A stretch of DNA of 61,565 nucleotides from contig JACDGS010000021.1 in assembly GCA_013821455.1 (NCBI GenBank), forward strand, positions 1 to 61,565. The letters run 5' to 3'. Shown piece by piece: positions 1 through 7,310 of this stretch. The DNA comes from Chthoniobacterales bacterium. GTDB taxonomy: Bacteria; Verrucomicrobiota; Verrucomicrobiia; Chthoniobacterales; UBA10450. The notes beneath the pieces are model-generated. The model searched no databases and was not told where the DNA came from. It worked only from the letters and a program-made list of their open reading frames with translations. Numbering within the stretch: position 1 is the first letter of the stretch; every line of letters begins with the position of its first letter. The translations under genes were made by a program, and so were the position numbers.

Positions 1-59
1 TCATCCTGCGCGCACAGCACACTATACTTCTTGTGAATATCGATCCCAACATAGTTCAT
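1..59 (-). CDS. IS110-family transposase, N-terminal fragment (runs off the left edge)
   Basis: The first 19 codons on the minus strand, starting at the ATG at 59-57, read MNYVGIDIHKKYSVLCAQD. The G-I-D-x-H-K pattern holds the first acidic residue of the RuvC-like DEDD transposase domain of the IS110 family. An AAGGAA ribosome site lies about 10 bases upstream of the ATG. The rest of the gene lies outside the window, so whether the copy is intact cannot be judged. IS110 transposases act with an RNA made from the element's non-coding end; the flank to the right would be that end. Confidence 0.75.
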   Translation of the reverse strand, partial: MNYVGIDIHKKYSVLCAQD

Positions 60-61
60 AG

Positions 62-110
62 AAACAGTTCCTTTCTTTTTCCTCAGAGACTACGCTCTGT
101 GGAACTGTTT
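62..110 (-). promoter_or_regulatory. Stem-loop in the transposase leader
   Basis: A perfect 10-bp stem (62-71 with 101-110, AAACAGTTCC/GGAACTGTTT) encloses a second 5-bp stem (84-88 with 95-99, CAGAG/CTCTG). In the transcript of the transposase the outer stem covers the GGAA ribosome site, so it could dampen translation. It also lies where IS110 elements encode their guide (bridge) RNA and could be part of that fold. The sequence shows the stems; both functions are inference. Confidence 0.45.
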
Positions 111-162
111 TCATGTTACCTGACCCCACTCATTTTCCCCCAGTCCCACCTTATTGGTCAAC

Positions 163-2223
163 TTATGACGCAAGATTGCGCTGAAGCGAACTCTCGACAG
201 GTAAGTTATCTTCTTCGACTTCGGGGACGCCCAGCGATCTTAGATATTTGTAAGTCCAACTGTAGAAATCGGGATAACGCGTCGGGTCTCGCTGATCGCC
301 GGGAGGAATGAAGATCACCATGCCTTGACGGGCACGTGTGAGTAGGACCCGGTAAGCATTGCGCAGATACTCACGATTCGGCGCATTTTGAATATTGCAC
401 CAGCGATTACCGCGGAAATCGTGATAGTTCCATCCACTGCCGTCGAAGCGGAAATCAGCGCACCACGCAATACAGGCCCAGTCGAGTTCGAGCCCTTGCA
501 CTTGAAATTCTGTCGCGGCATCCTCCAGATAGTAACTCGAGCGAGTGTCGTCCTTACCGTTGAGAAAGTAGTGAATTGGATCGACCGAGACGCGGATGTC
601 GATTGCGTACGGTTTAAGTCGCATGGCTTTAGATGACGCCACCAAGCCGTAGCGCTCGCTACCTCGAGCATGCGATCGTAGCCAGCGTTTGGCAGCACTT
701 AAGTTCTGCGTGATAGCGATCGGATAACGATTCGTTAGGAGAGTGAAATGCTCGCGCGCTTGCTCGATTTCGCAGTCAAGCAATGCCTTAACGAAGGCGG
801 AAACATTCTCTGCGCGAAATGACCGCATCGAGACAGCTAGATGCAAGCAATCATCATAACGAGTGTTCGCGTTCTTGCTCGCCAACTGGAGGGCTTCGCC
901 AGCGGCATATTCAGTGTCAGTGAGTTTCGACGAAACAAATATTTCCCACTGTGGGAAGCGCTGCTCAACTGCTTCGATCCATGCGCCAATCCCGGCTTCA
1001 CCAATGTTTATCTCTTGGCCGCCGCCAACTAAACAAACAATCACTGCCCAGTCAGTGTGACGATCCATGAAGCTGATCAGGAAGGCCGGCTCCGACTCCT
1101 TGAAATCAGCCTGACCCTTCTTGCGTAACATAAAGTTCGCAGTCTGACGTTGGTTCCACGCGCGTTGCGCTTCATCGAAGATTACGACGTGTTCGATCGG
1201 CGGGCCTGACTCAATCAAAGCGTCATCGCGAAAGTGATGAACATTTTGGATAAAGGCCTTCACGCTTTCGCCAACTTTGCCTTTACGAACTTTTTCGCCT
1301 CGCGCCTTCCGACGAACGACTTCATCGCGAGTCAGCGCTTCGCGCAAAACCGCTACCAGCGGTCCATTTCCCGAAAGAAAAACGGCGTGAGTTGGCTGAT
1401 CGGCATCGCGGCGAGTAGCGAGGTTCAAACCGACGAGTGTCTTCCCCGCTCCCGGTACCCCGGTTACGAAACAGATCCTCTTTCTCCGCAGAGCTTGAGC
1501 CTCATCTACTAGCTCCTCAATGCGGTTTGAAGTTACGTTCAGATTCTGAGCGCCGGCATCAAAACTAGCGATAGCTTCGACCGAATGTTGCGCATAAAGA
1601 GTACGAGCCGCCTCAATTATTGTAGAAGTGGGATGATAGGGAGCCTTCGCCCACGTCTCGGGATTTATCGCGACTCCGCGGACTTCCCGCAATGCCTCCG
1701 CGAGAGCGGCGCGGAAATTTGATTCCCCCACAACGATTGGTCGGAGAAGACCATCCGCATCGCGAATGAATTCTGGAGGCCAATGTCCCGTTGCACCGGG
1801 AAGCAAAAGGAGGGGTAGTATTAAAGCGTTATGACTGGCCTCATGAAAATTCTTTAGGTCCAATCCGTAATCCCATACTTGATCAATCGCTGACCGTTCG
1901 ACGGACTTTTCCCCAATCTTAAACTCAATCGCGCAGATCAAGGGACCGAGAACGAGGACGGTATCGATCCGTCGGCCCATGCGCGGGATGTTAAATTCGA
2001 AGAAGATCGAACCGGTCTGTTCGTTGAGAGTCGCTTTTAGAAACCCGATTTGTGTGAGCCATGCATCCCGTTGCGTCGGGAGCAATACAAAATCGCAGTT
2101 GCGCGCGAGCTCCCCGAGAATCGCTTCGGAGCTTGTAGCGATAAACAGGGTAATTGAACTTCCATACCAGTAGCGAAGTGAATGGGACTTCCTCCGCGGC
2201 GATTCCAGTAGGTCGTCCATCAT
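163..2223 (-). CDS. DUF2075-type DNA/RNA helicase with N-terminal nuclease-like domain
   Basis: Protein of 686 aa. Residues about 70-130 look like a PD-(D/E)xK nuclease core: an R-x-I-D-x-V strand with Asp87, then I-E-F-K with Glu100 and Lys102. Residues 250-270 hold a Walker A loop (GVPGAGKT, 255-262) and 346-353 a Walker B/motif II (VIFDEAQR). The C-terminus has a superfamily 1-like motif VI (VLLTRAR). This order, nuclease then DUF2075 ATPase/helicase, is known from predicted phage-defence and DNA-repair proteins. Two ATG codons lie in tandem; AGGA sits 4 bases before the second (2220), which may be the true start. It stands alone beside an IS110 element and carries only one CCTAACGA motif copy. 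The helicase assignment is firm; the substrate and a defence role are inference. Confidence 0.75.
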   Translation of the reverse strand: MMDDLLESPRRKSHSLRYWYGSSITLFIATSSEAILGELARNCDFVLLPTQRDAWLTQIGFLKATLNEQTGSIFFEFNIPRMGRRIDTVLVLGPLICAIEFKIGEKSVERSAIDQVWDYGLDLKNFHEASHNALILPLLLLPGATGHWPPEFIRDADGLLRPIVVGESNFRAALAEALREVRGVAINPETWAKAPYHPTSTIIEAARTLYAQHSVEAIASFDAGAQNLNVTSNRIEELVDEAQALRRKRICFVTGVPGAGKTLVGLNLATRRDADQPTHAVFLSGNGPLVAVLREALTRDEVVRRKARGEKVRKGKVGESVKAFIQNVHHFRDDALIESGPPIEHVVIFDEAQRAWNQRQTANFMLRKKGQADFKESEPAFLISFMDRHTDWAVIVCLVGGGQEINIGEAGIGAWIEAVEQRFPQWEIFVSSKLTDTEYAAGEALQLASKNANTRYDDCLHLAVSMRSFRAENVSAFVKALLDCEIEQAREHFTLLTNRYPIAITQNLSAAKRWLRSHARGSERYGLVASSKAMRLKPYAIDIRVSVDPIHYFLNGKDDTRSSYYLEDAATEFQVQGLELDWACIAWCADFRFDGSGWNYHDFRGNRWCNIQNAPNREYLRNAYRVLLTRARQGMVIFIPPGDQRDPTRYPDFYSWTYKYLRSLGVPEVEEDNLPVESSLQRNLAS

Positions 2224-2304
2224 TCCTAATTAGAGCACAGTCGGCGATGAGACGATAAAAAGCTTGTCGTTAGGCAAGAACCCAGCCAGAAATTGGTGCC
2301 CAAT

Positions 2305-2547
2305 ATGGTCAAGCAATTTCACCTCCTTCTCGATGAATTGGATATAGGGCAGGCGCTCGATGGTTTGCGCGGCCGGCAGGAAGCATGGGCGAACACCGCC
2401 GTCTTCTTGCGAGATGGTTCTTTCCCGGGCGAGCCTTTTCTCTGCGAAGAATGCAGCAGCGAGGACGAAGCGCTGAAGATCGCCGGTCATTATCGCCGGA
2501 TCATCGATCAAATCGAAGGACAGCTCGCGGCCCAGGGCGGCTTGTAA
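2305..2547 (+). CDS. Small conserved-looking hypothetical protein
   Basis: The ATG at 2305 gives 80 aa, acidic in its second half (EECSSEDEALKIAGHYRRI). A helical pattern with Asp/Glu/Cys in the middle and an amphipathic C-terminal helix (IAGHYRRIIDQIEGQL) looks like real protein and unlike the arginine/serine-rich shadow frame opposite. A TTG at 2293 in the same frame is an alternative start, and the frame stays open back to 2251. I recognise no family with a known function. A motif copy (2267-2274) lies just upstream. Confidence 0.5.
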   Translation: MVKQFHLLLDELDIGQALDGLRGRQEAWANTAVFLRDGSFPGEPFLCEECSSEDEALKIAGHYRRIIDQIEGQLAAQGGL

Positions 2548-2668
2548 CCCAGGCTGAGATCGAGACGAAAAACTCGCCGCCCGCCATAGGGCGCTAGCTT
2601 CGCGAGATGGCAACAGTCCTTATATTTCCGGCCACTGCGGCGCCGTCAGTAACCGTCGGGCAGCAACG

Positions 2669-2701
2669 AAAAAGCGACCGGACGTTTGCACATCCGGTCG
2701 C
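2669..2701 (-). terminator. Rho-independent terminator for the minus strand
   Basis: A 9-bp stem (2674-2682 with 2693-2701, GCGACCGGA/TCCGGTCGC) with a 10-base loop is followed on the minus strand by a run of five T (complement of 2669-2673). It sits just past the stop at 2738 of the decayed gene and indicates that a minus-strand transcript once ended here. Confidence 0.75.
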
Positions 2702-2737
2702 TCCGATTCGTTAGGGCTCGTTAGGCGAGAGGCCGCT

Positions 2738-2884
2738 TTAGGTGACCCGGGTTTGGGCCGGGTCGCTCCAATCGCCTACTTCGCCGCCGATGCCGATTTT
2801 ACGGCAGCGGCCCCAGACGATCGTGCCGGGAGTGAAGCCGTTGAGCACGGCGCGGCCTCGTAAGATGGAGCCCGCTTCCTCCAA
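2738..2884 (-). pseudogene. 3' remnant of a fibronectin type III-like protein
   Basis: The last open stretch on the minus strand encodes LNGFTPGTIVWGRCRKIGIG followed by GGEVGDWSDPAQTRVT and a stop. The pattern LxGLxPGTxVWxRxRAxGxGGxGxWSDPA is the C-terminal half of a fibronectin type III-like module. An in-frame TGA at 2885-2887 cuts it off, and upstream sequence continues only in another frame, through the 21-bp tandem repeat. With its own terminator downstream, this looks like the surviving end of a broken gene. No start can be assigned. Confidence 0.45.
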
Positions 2885-2955
2885 TCAAGTGATGCTTGCG
2901 TGGGTGGCCAAGAATGCTCGGCGGAAGCTGCCGGCCTTACCGTATTAGAGTCGCG

Positions 2956-3144
2956 GTCGCGGCCGCCAGATTGCCGCTCTTGATCGCCTGAGCGGAACTC
3001 GTATCGGCTGTACCGGCTCTGGCATTGGCTAGAACGCCGCTCGTGATCGTTTGAACGAATCTCGTGATGGTAAGAACGCCGATCTTGGTAGCTAGAGCAC
3101 CGCTCCTCGTTTTCTGAATACATCCCTCGGTCGGCAGAACCCGG
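2956..3144. repeat. Degenerate 21-bp tandem repeat, about nine units
   Basis: Units begin near 2956, 2977, 2998, 3019, 3040, 3061, 3082, 3103 and 3124, each 21 bp with a core like CTCGTGATCGxxTGAACGCCG. The period is exactly 21, so any frame reads as a seven-residue repeat. On the minus strand one frame gives ERCSSYQ, DRRSYHH, EIRSNDH, ERRSSQC and so on, and another gives SGALATK, IGVLTIT and so on. Units differ at many places, so it is old or selected at protein level. It lies in the broken minus-strand gene region. Confidence 0.7.
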
Positions 3145-3319
3145 TCCACGCTGGGCGGAAGGTCGGTGGCGGGGCGCGGGGAGGAGGCTCTTATCTACTA
3201 AGAAGGTGCTGTTGATCGCTCGGATGACGCTCCTGACGCCCCAAAGAATCGTATTTCGGCCAAAAAACCGGCTGCGCGGCACGGCTTAGGCTCATTTTGT
3301 AACCAAGGAAAAAACCACT

Positions 3320-4045
3320 ATGAACCAAGTCCAAGACAACCAAACCACGATGTTCGAGACGACGCTGAATTATCTCGATGACTACACGCCTCTCTGGAAC
3401 GGCACGCCGGCTTTTGCCTCTGCGGTGACGGAGGCCAAAACTGCGGTGACCGCGATCCGCGCGACTTCCAATGTGCAGGAGACTCCGACCAAAGGAGTGA
3501 CGCAAGATAAGGGTAGCGCGCGCGATCAACTGGAGGAATCGACCCTCTACGTGGGCGATCAGGTTGCCGCCTGGGCCGCCACCTCTTCCGACCTGGTGAT
3601 GCTGGCCAAAGTGCAGTTGACCAAGTCGATGCTCGATACCGTCGAGGGAGCGAGTTTGATTCAGATCGCGCAGCGAGTTTACGACCTGGCCAACAACAAT
3701 GTCCTGGCGCTGGCGGGTTATGGCATCACCCCAACTGATGTGAGCGACTTGCAGGCGGCGCTGATAAGTTTTACCAACCGCAAGACTGCGCCGCGGACGA
3801 AGATTGCGGATCGGACGGGCAACACGACCACGCTGGCCGAGCAGATTCCCACCACCCGCGCGATCTTTCGCAATCGGCTGGACAAGATGATGACGAAGTT
3901 TCGCAAGACGCAGCCGGAGTTTTACGCCGGCTATTTCACCGCGCGGATAATTGTCGATCACGCGGCGACGCACAAAACCGTGGCGAAAAAGAATGTGACG
4001 CCAACGCCGCCTACGCCGAGCCCTTCGACGCCGGCGAGTCCGTAG
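3320..4045 (+). CDS. Hypothetical protein, lineage-type, Pro/Thr-rich tail
   Basis: Protein of 241 aa starting at an ATG with AAGGAA eleven bases upstream. There is no signal peptide and no membrane segment. The body is helical and Ala/Thr-rich: an N-terminal YLDDYTPLWNGTPAF region, a central VTQDKGSARDQLEESTLYVGDQVAA block, a TRAIFRNRLDKMMTKFRKTQPEFYAGYF block, then a disordered tail KKNVTPTPPTPSPSTP. Proteins of this shape (two or three helical bundles and a short Pro tail, near fibronectin-like genes) occur in Verrucomicrobiota and Bacteroidota as far as I recall, without assigned function. The decayed fibronectin-like gene lies 435 bp away on the other strand. Confidence 0.7.
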   Translation: MNQVQDNQTTMFETTLNYLDDYTPLWNGTPAFASAVTEAKTAVTAIRATSNVQETPTKGVTQDKGSARDQLEESTLYVGDQVAAWAATSSDLVMLAKVQLTKSMLDTVEGASLIQIAQRVYDLANNNVLALAGYGITPTDVSDLQAALISFTNRKTAPRTKIADRTGNTTTLAEQIPTTRAIFRNRLDKMMTKFRKTQPEFYAGYFTARIIVDHAATHKTVAKKNVTPTPPTPSPSTPASP

Positions 4046-4090
4046 GGAGGGTGCGCAGCAGCTGGTATCAGTCTTTTGTTCATCGGGCGG

Positions 4091-4121
4091 GCGGGACGAA
4101 AGTTCCGTCCGCTTTGTTTTT
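4091..4121 (+). terminator. Probable terminator after the 3320-4045 gene
   Basis: GCGG(G)ACG at 4091-4098 can pair with CGTCCGC at 4106-4112 with one bulged G. A T-rich run (TTTGTTTTT) follows directly. It lies 46 bp past the stop codon. Confidence 0.5.
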
Positions 4122-4268
4122 CTCCAGTGGTGACGATCTGCACGACGCTCTCGGGAGACCAATCGCGCCCCGACGAGGCATTCGGCATCGCAGATCTGCG
4201 GATTCGCGTGTGAGCTGGCGCGTCGAGCTCGCCCGCGATGCGAAAAAGGAATTAACCCGGCGCTCGCA

Positions 4269-4400
4269 GGGGAGCGCATGCGCCTCGCGTGCTGCATTCG
4301 GTGCCTCGCCGAATGCAGGAAGTTCGCGGAGGGCGGGTGTTGTCCAAACGGGTTTGCGGCGAGGCGCCGCAAACAGCACGCGAGGGCGCATGCGCTCCCC
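4269..4400. repeat. Palindromic repeat element, GGGGAGCGC...GCGCTCCCC family, copy 1
   Basis: A 132-bp element with near-perfect inverted ends: about 25 bp at each side, GGGGAGCGCATGCGCCTCGC at the left and its complement at the right. The interior holds two further hairpins: GCATTCGG/CCGAATGC, and GTTTGCGGCG with CGCCGCAAAC. A second member lies at 59410-59527. The shape suggests a non-autonomous mobile or REP-like element; no coding capacity is seen. The 223 bp between the gene end and this element hold only the probable terminator. Confidence 0.7.
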
Positions 4401-4448
4401 TTTTCGGTTATGTCGCCAGGGAAGGCGGTGTGCCGGGCGCCACCGTCC

Positions 4449-4526
4449 CTGTAGCGTGCGCTGTCCTCAGCGCATAGACGTGGCTGCGGGCAACGCGTTT
4501 TTCGCTGAGGACAGCGAACGCTACAG
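4449..4526. repeat. Second inverted-repeat element before sco
   Basis: 24-bp arms, CTGTAGCGTGCGCTGTCCTC at 4449 and the complementary CGCTGAGGACAGCG plus ACGCTACAG ending at 4526, flank about 30 bp. It lies 7 bp from the 3' end of the sco gene and could end that transcript, though there is no clear T-run. No second copy is visible in this window. Confidence 0.6.
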
Positions 4527-4532
4527 CGCGGG

Positions 4533-5180
4533 CTATTCGCGACGGAGATGCGTGATGTCGGCGAGGAGGCGGGTGATGGCGTCGGCTTCGGTGGCGTCGT
4601 AGTAGCCGCGGATTTCGCCGTGGCGATCGACGAGCACAATGCGGGTGCTGTGGACGGGCTGGCCGTCGTCGGCGTTGCCGGCGGCGAGCTTGAAGCCCGC
4701 GGTGGAGAGGCGGTAGATAACGCCTTTGTCGCCGGTGAGGAACTCCCAGCGGCCGGGCCGAGCGGTTAATTTAGCGGCGTAGTCGTGCAGGACCGCGGGC
4801 GTGTCGTGTGCGGGATCGACGGTGAAGGAGACCAGCTCGACGCCGGTGTCGCGGAGCGGCTTTTGGGTTTCGCTCATGCGGCTGCTGATGATCGGGCAGG
4901 GGCCGGGGCAGGTGGTGTAGATGAAATCGGCGATCCAGATTTTGCCCGCGAGCTGCGCCGAGCCGAAGGGCTGGCCGTTTTGATCGGTCAGTTGAAAGTC
5001 GGGGACGCGTCCGAGTTCGCCTAACGAATGCTGGCCGAGGCGCGCGACCTCGGCCAGGCGGAGGAAGAAGAGCCCGCCGGCGGTGAGGAGCGGGATGGCG
5101 ACGAGGGTGATTTTCCAGGCGAGCGCGCGCGAGGAGAGCGGTGCGCGGACTGGTGCGGCAACGGTGCTGGCAGTGTTCAT
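4533..5180 (-). CDS. SCO1/SenC copper chaperone for cytochrome oxidase
   Basis: Protein of 215 aa that helps load copper into the CuA centre of oxidase subunit II at the outer face of the membrane. It has an N-terminal membrane anchor (about residues 22-42), then a thioredoxin-like domain. The CxxxC copper motif TTCPGPCP and the distal His in the PVHSTRIVLVD segment are both present. The ATG at 5180-5178 overlaps the TGA of ctaB (ATGA), which fixes the start; a longer reading would run back through ctaB in the wrong frame. It is the last gene of the oxidase operon. Confidence 0.9.
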   Translation of the reverse strand: MNTASTVAAPVRAPLSSRALAWKITLVAIPLLTAGGLFFLRLAEVARLGQHSLGELGRVPDFQLTDQNGQPFGSAQLAGKIWIADFIYTTCPGPCPIISSRMSETQKPLRDTGVELVSFTVDPAHDTPAVLHDYAAKLTARPGRWEFLTGDKGVIYRLSTAGFKLAAGNADDGQPVHSTRIVLVDRHGEIRGYYDATEADAITRLLADITHLRRE

Positions 5181-6076
5181 CGTTTCGTCAGGCAAAGGGC
5201 GGCGAAGAGGAGCGGAAGATAGGTGATGGAGGTGAGGAAGAGGGCGCGGGCGCGCGGCGCGGTGCGCTCGTGGTGAAATCTCATCGCCATGGCGACGAAC
5301 CATCCGCTCAGGGTGAGCGCGAGCGGGAGGTAGAGGGCGGTCGTCAGGCCGATGTAACTCGGCACGCCCGCGATGATGAGGAGGAGGATGCAGAAGAGGA
5401 CGCTCTGGCTGGAGCTGCGCAGGCCGTCTGCGTCGCCCTGCGACATCATGCGAAAGCCGGCGCGCGCGTAATCTTCACGATACATCCAGGCGAGGGCGAA
5501 GAAGTGCGGCATTTGCCAGACGAACATGATGGCGAAAAGGCTCCACGCTTCGGTGTCGAGCACGCCGCGCGCGGCGACCCAGCCGATGAGCGGCGGGAGT
5601 GCGCCCGGGATCGCGCCGACGAGGGTGTTGGCGGTGCTGATTTTTTTCAGCGGCGTGTAGGCGAAGACGTAAAGGGCGACGGTGAGTGCGGCGAGAAAGG
5701 CGCTGAGGCCGTTGACCGCAAGCGCGAGGTAAACGACGCCGGCGAAGGCGAGCGCCGCGCCGATGATGGCGACGAAGCGCGGGGTCATGCGACCGGCGGG
5801 GATGGGACGGTCGCGGGTGCGGAGCATGGCGGCGTCGAGGCGGTGTTCCCACCATTGGTTGAGCGCGGCGGCGCCCGCGGCGGCGAGGGCAGTGCCGAAG
5901 ACGGCGTGAGCGAGCGCCAGGAAATTAATCGGCCGATCCGAGGCGATGTAGAAGCCGACCGCAGTGGTGATGAGGACGAGAAAGGTGAGGCGCGCCTTCA
6001 CCAGCTCGGCGAAATCGGCCATCGTTAGGCTGCGCGGCAGCGGAGCGACGGGCGGCTCGAGCGCGGCGGTCTTCAC
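5177..6076 (-). CDS. ctaB: Protoheme IX farnesyltransferase (heme O synthase)
   Basis: UbiA-family membrane enzyme, 299 aa, that adds a farnesyl group to heme b to make heme O for the oxidase. The first Asp-rich motif is seen as NQWWEHRLDAAMLRTRDRP, and the second conserved region as YTPLKK...NTLVGAIPGALPP. About eight to nine membrane segments follow. The start is the GTG at 6076-6074, which overlaps the TGA of ctaA (GTGA); the frame extends further upstream but only as shadow of ctaA. Confidence 0.92.
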   Translation of the reverse strand: MKTAALEPPVAPLPRSLTMADFAELVKARLTFLVLITTAVGFYIASDRPINFLALAHAVFGTALAAAGAAALNQWWEHRLDAAMLRTRDRPIPAGRMTPRFVAIIGAALAFAGVVYLALAVNGLSAFLAALTVALYVFAYTPLKKISTANTLVGAIPGALPPLIGWVAARGVLDTEAWSLFAIMFVWQMPHFFALAWMYREDYARAGFRMMSQGDADGLRSSSQSVLFCILLLIIAGVPSYIGLTTALYLPLALTLSGWFVAMAMRFHHERTAPRARALFLTSITYLPLLFAALCLTKR

Positions 6077-7107
6077 GCGACGCTCGCCTCCGCGAGCGGG
6101 GCGCGGGTTGGCGCCGAGGGAAGCGGGCGCGCGAGCCATTGCAAACGGAGCGCGATGGCGGAGATGGCGACGCCGGTGACGAAGGTGACCGCGCCGACGG
6201 CGACATGCGCGGTGGCGATGTCGGCGGCTTTGTTGCTCCAGATGGTCCAACCGCCGAGGGCGATTTGGACGACGATAAGGACGAGCCAGAATTTGGAGAG
6301 CGTGCCTAACGATGTCTGCGCGAGCCGGCGGCGCCTAACGAGAAGCCAAAAGCCGATAACCAGCGTCCCGATGAGGGCGGCCCCAAAGCGGTGCGCCATT
6401 TGCAGCCAGATCTGCGCGGGTGTGACCTCGGAAAGAGCGACGCGTTCGCGGGTTTCGTTGATGCGCGCGATCGCGGCGGCGTCCGTTTTGGGAACAACCT
6501 GGCCGTAGGCGAGCGGGAAATCGGTGATGGCGAGGTCGCGATGCTGATGGCGCATGGTCGCCCCGAGCGCGAGCTGGACGAAGGTGACGACTGAGATGAG
6601 GATCGCGGCGCGCGCGGGAATGCGCCCGGCCGCAGGCGCGAGCCTCCGCCAGACGGGGGAAAGCGCGAGCGCGATCAACACGAGCATGGCGAAGAAGGCC
6701 TGCGCGACACAGGCGTGGAAGATGCCGATCTGATCCTTCATCAGGGTAACGCGGAGGCCGCCGAGCACGCCCTGCAACACGACCATGCCTAACGACGCCC
6801 AGCCGAGTTTTTTGATCCAACGTTCCGCAGGCGAAAAGAAAGCGAGCCAGACGGCGAGGATGATAGTGAGAAAGCCGACGACCGAGGCAATGAGACGATG
6901 GGTGTGCTCAAAGAAAATCCCGCCGACCCATTTCGAGACGGGGAAGAAAAACATGTTGTACCCGAAGGTGGTAGGCCAATCCGGTACGGCGAGACCGACG
7001 CCTTTGCTCGTGACCATGCCGCCGCTGCAAATGAGGAGCAGCGTCGCGCCCGCGGTGAACCAGGCGAAGGCGCGCAGGAACGGATTCGTTAGGGGCGCAT
7101 GTTTCAT
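6073..7107 (-). CDS. ctaA: Heme A synthase (COX15/CtaA)
   Basis: Membrane protein of 344 aa that oxidises heme O to heme A. It has eight predicted membrane segments. Heme-ligand histidines are in FFEHTHRLIAS near residue 65, and further conserved His are in FHACVAQAFFA, MRHQHRDLAI and QMAHRFGAALIG. The glycine-rich SGGMVTSKGVGLAVPDWPTT segment is typical of the family. The ATG at 7107 was chosen because the extended frame upstream (28 residues) is translated palindromic repeat, not protein. The repeat element begins 3 bp upstream and its AGGATGAC end supplies the only ribosome-site-like AGGA. Confidence 0.9.
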   Translation of the reverse strand: MKHAPLTNPFLRAFAWFTAGATLLLICSGGMVTSKGVGLAVPDWPTTFGYNMFFFPVSKWVGGIFFEHTHRLIASVVGFLTIILAVWLAFFSPAERWIKKLGWASLGMVVLQGVLGGLRVTLMKDQIGIFHACVAQAFFAMLVLIALALSPVWRRLAPAAGRIPARAAILISVVTFVQLALGATMRHQHRDLAITDFPLAYGQVVPKTDAAAIARINETRERVALSEVTPAQIWLQMAHRFGAALIGTLVIGFWLLVRRRRLAQTSLGTLSKFWLVLIVVQIALGGWTIWSNKAADIATAHVAVGAVTFVTGVAISAIALRLQWLARPLPSAPTRAPLAEASVA

Positions 7108-7110
7108 TTT

Positions 7111-7293
7111 GTCATCCTGAGCGGAGCGCAGCGAAGTCGAAGGATCCCGTAGGGCGGTCGGGAAGCCTCGTCTGCTCTCGGCACACGCCACGGCTCACCG
7201 GCGTCGCTCGCTTTTTCTGCTGGCTGACTTCCAGGTTGCGCCACGGGATTCCTCGACTTCGTTCCGATGCGCTGCACTCCGCTCGGAATGACA
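7111..7293. repeat. GTCATCC...GGATGAC palindromic element, copy A (183 bp)
   Basis: The ends are inverted: GTCATCCTGAGCGGAGCGCA at the left and ...CTCCGCTCGGAATGAC at the right. Both inner flanks carry the related GAAGGATCCCG and CGGGATTCCTC blocks. This longest copy lies between coxB and ctaA inside the operon. The same family recurs at 15951, 18871, 22151, 38960, 52128 and, inside a gene, 55602. Confidence 0.8.
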
Positions 7294-7310
7294 GGCAGGG
7301 AAGCGCGTCG

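Larger units (their letters stand above)
1..162 (-). mobile_element. End of an IS110-type insertion sequence (partial)
   Basis: This stretch comprises the start of the transposase gene and its upstream non-coding end. The outer boundary is not visible because IS110 elements usually lack long terminal inverted repeats; 162 is simply where the neighbouring gene ends. The element abuts a defence-like nuclease-helicase gene, and this whole edge is nearly free of the CCTAACGA motif seen elsewhere, which fits acquired DNA. Confidence 0.5.

Noticed and set aside
2956-3144. CRISPR array
   Set aside because: The period is a fixed 21 bp with no spacer alternation, units vary throughout, and no cas gene is near.
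3191-4639. 482-codon minus-strand frame
   Set aside because: Arg/Ser-rich with no protein-like pattern; it runs antisense through the hypothetical gene at 3320 and through two palindromic repeats.
5141-6028. 295-codon plus-strand frame, Glu/Gly/Asp-rich
   Set aside because: Exact antisense shadow of ctaB; the acidic composition comes from the GC-rich third positions of the real gene.
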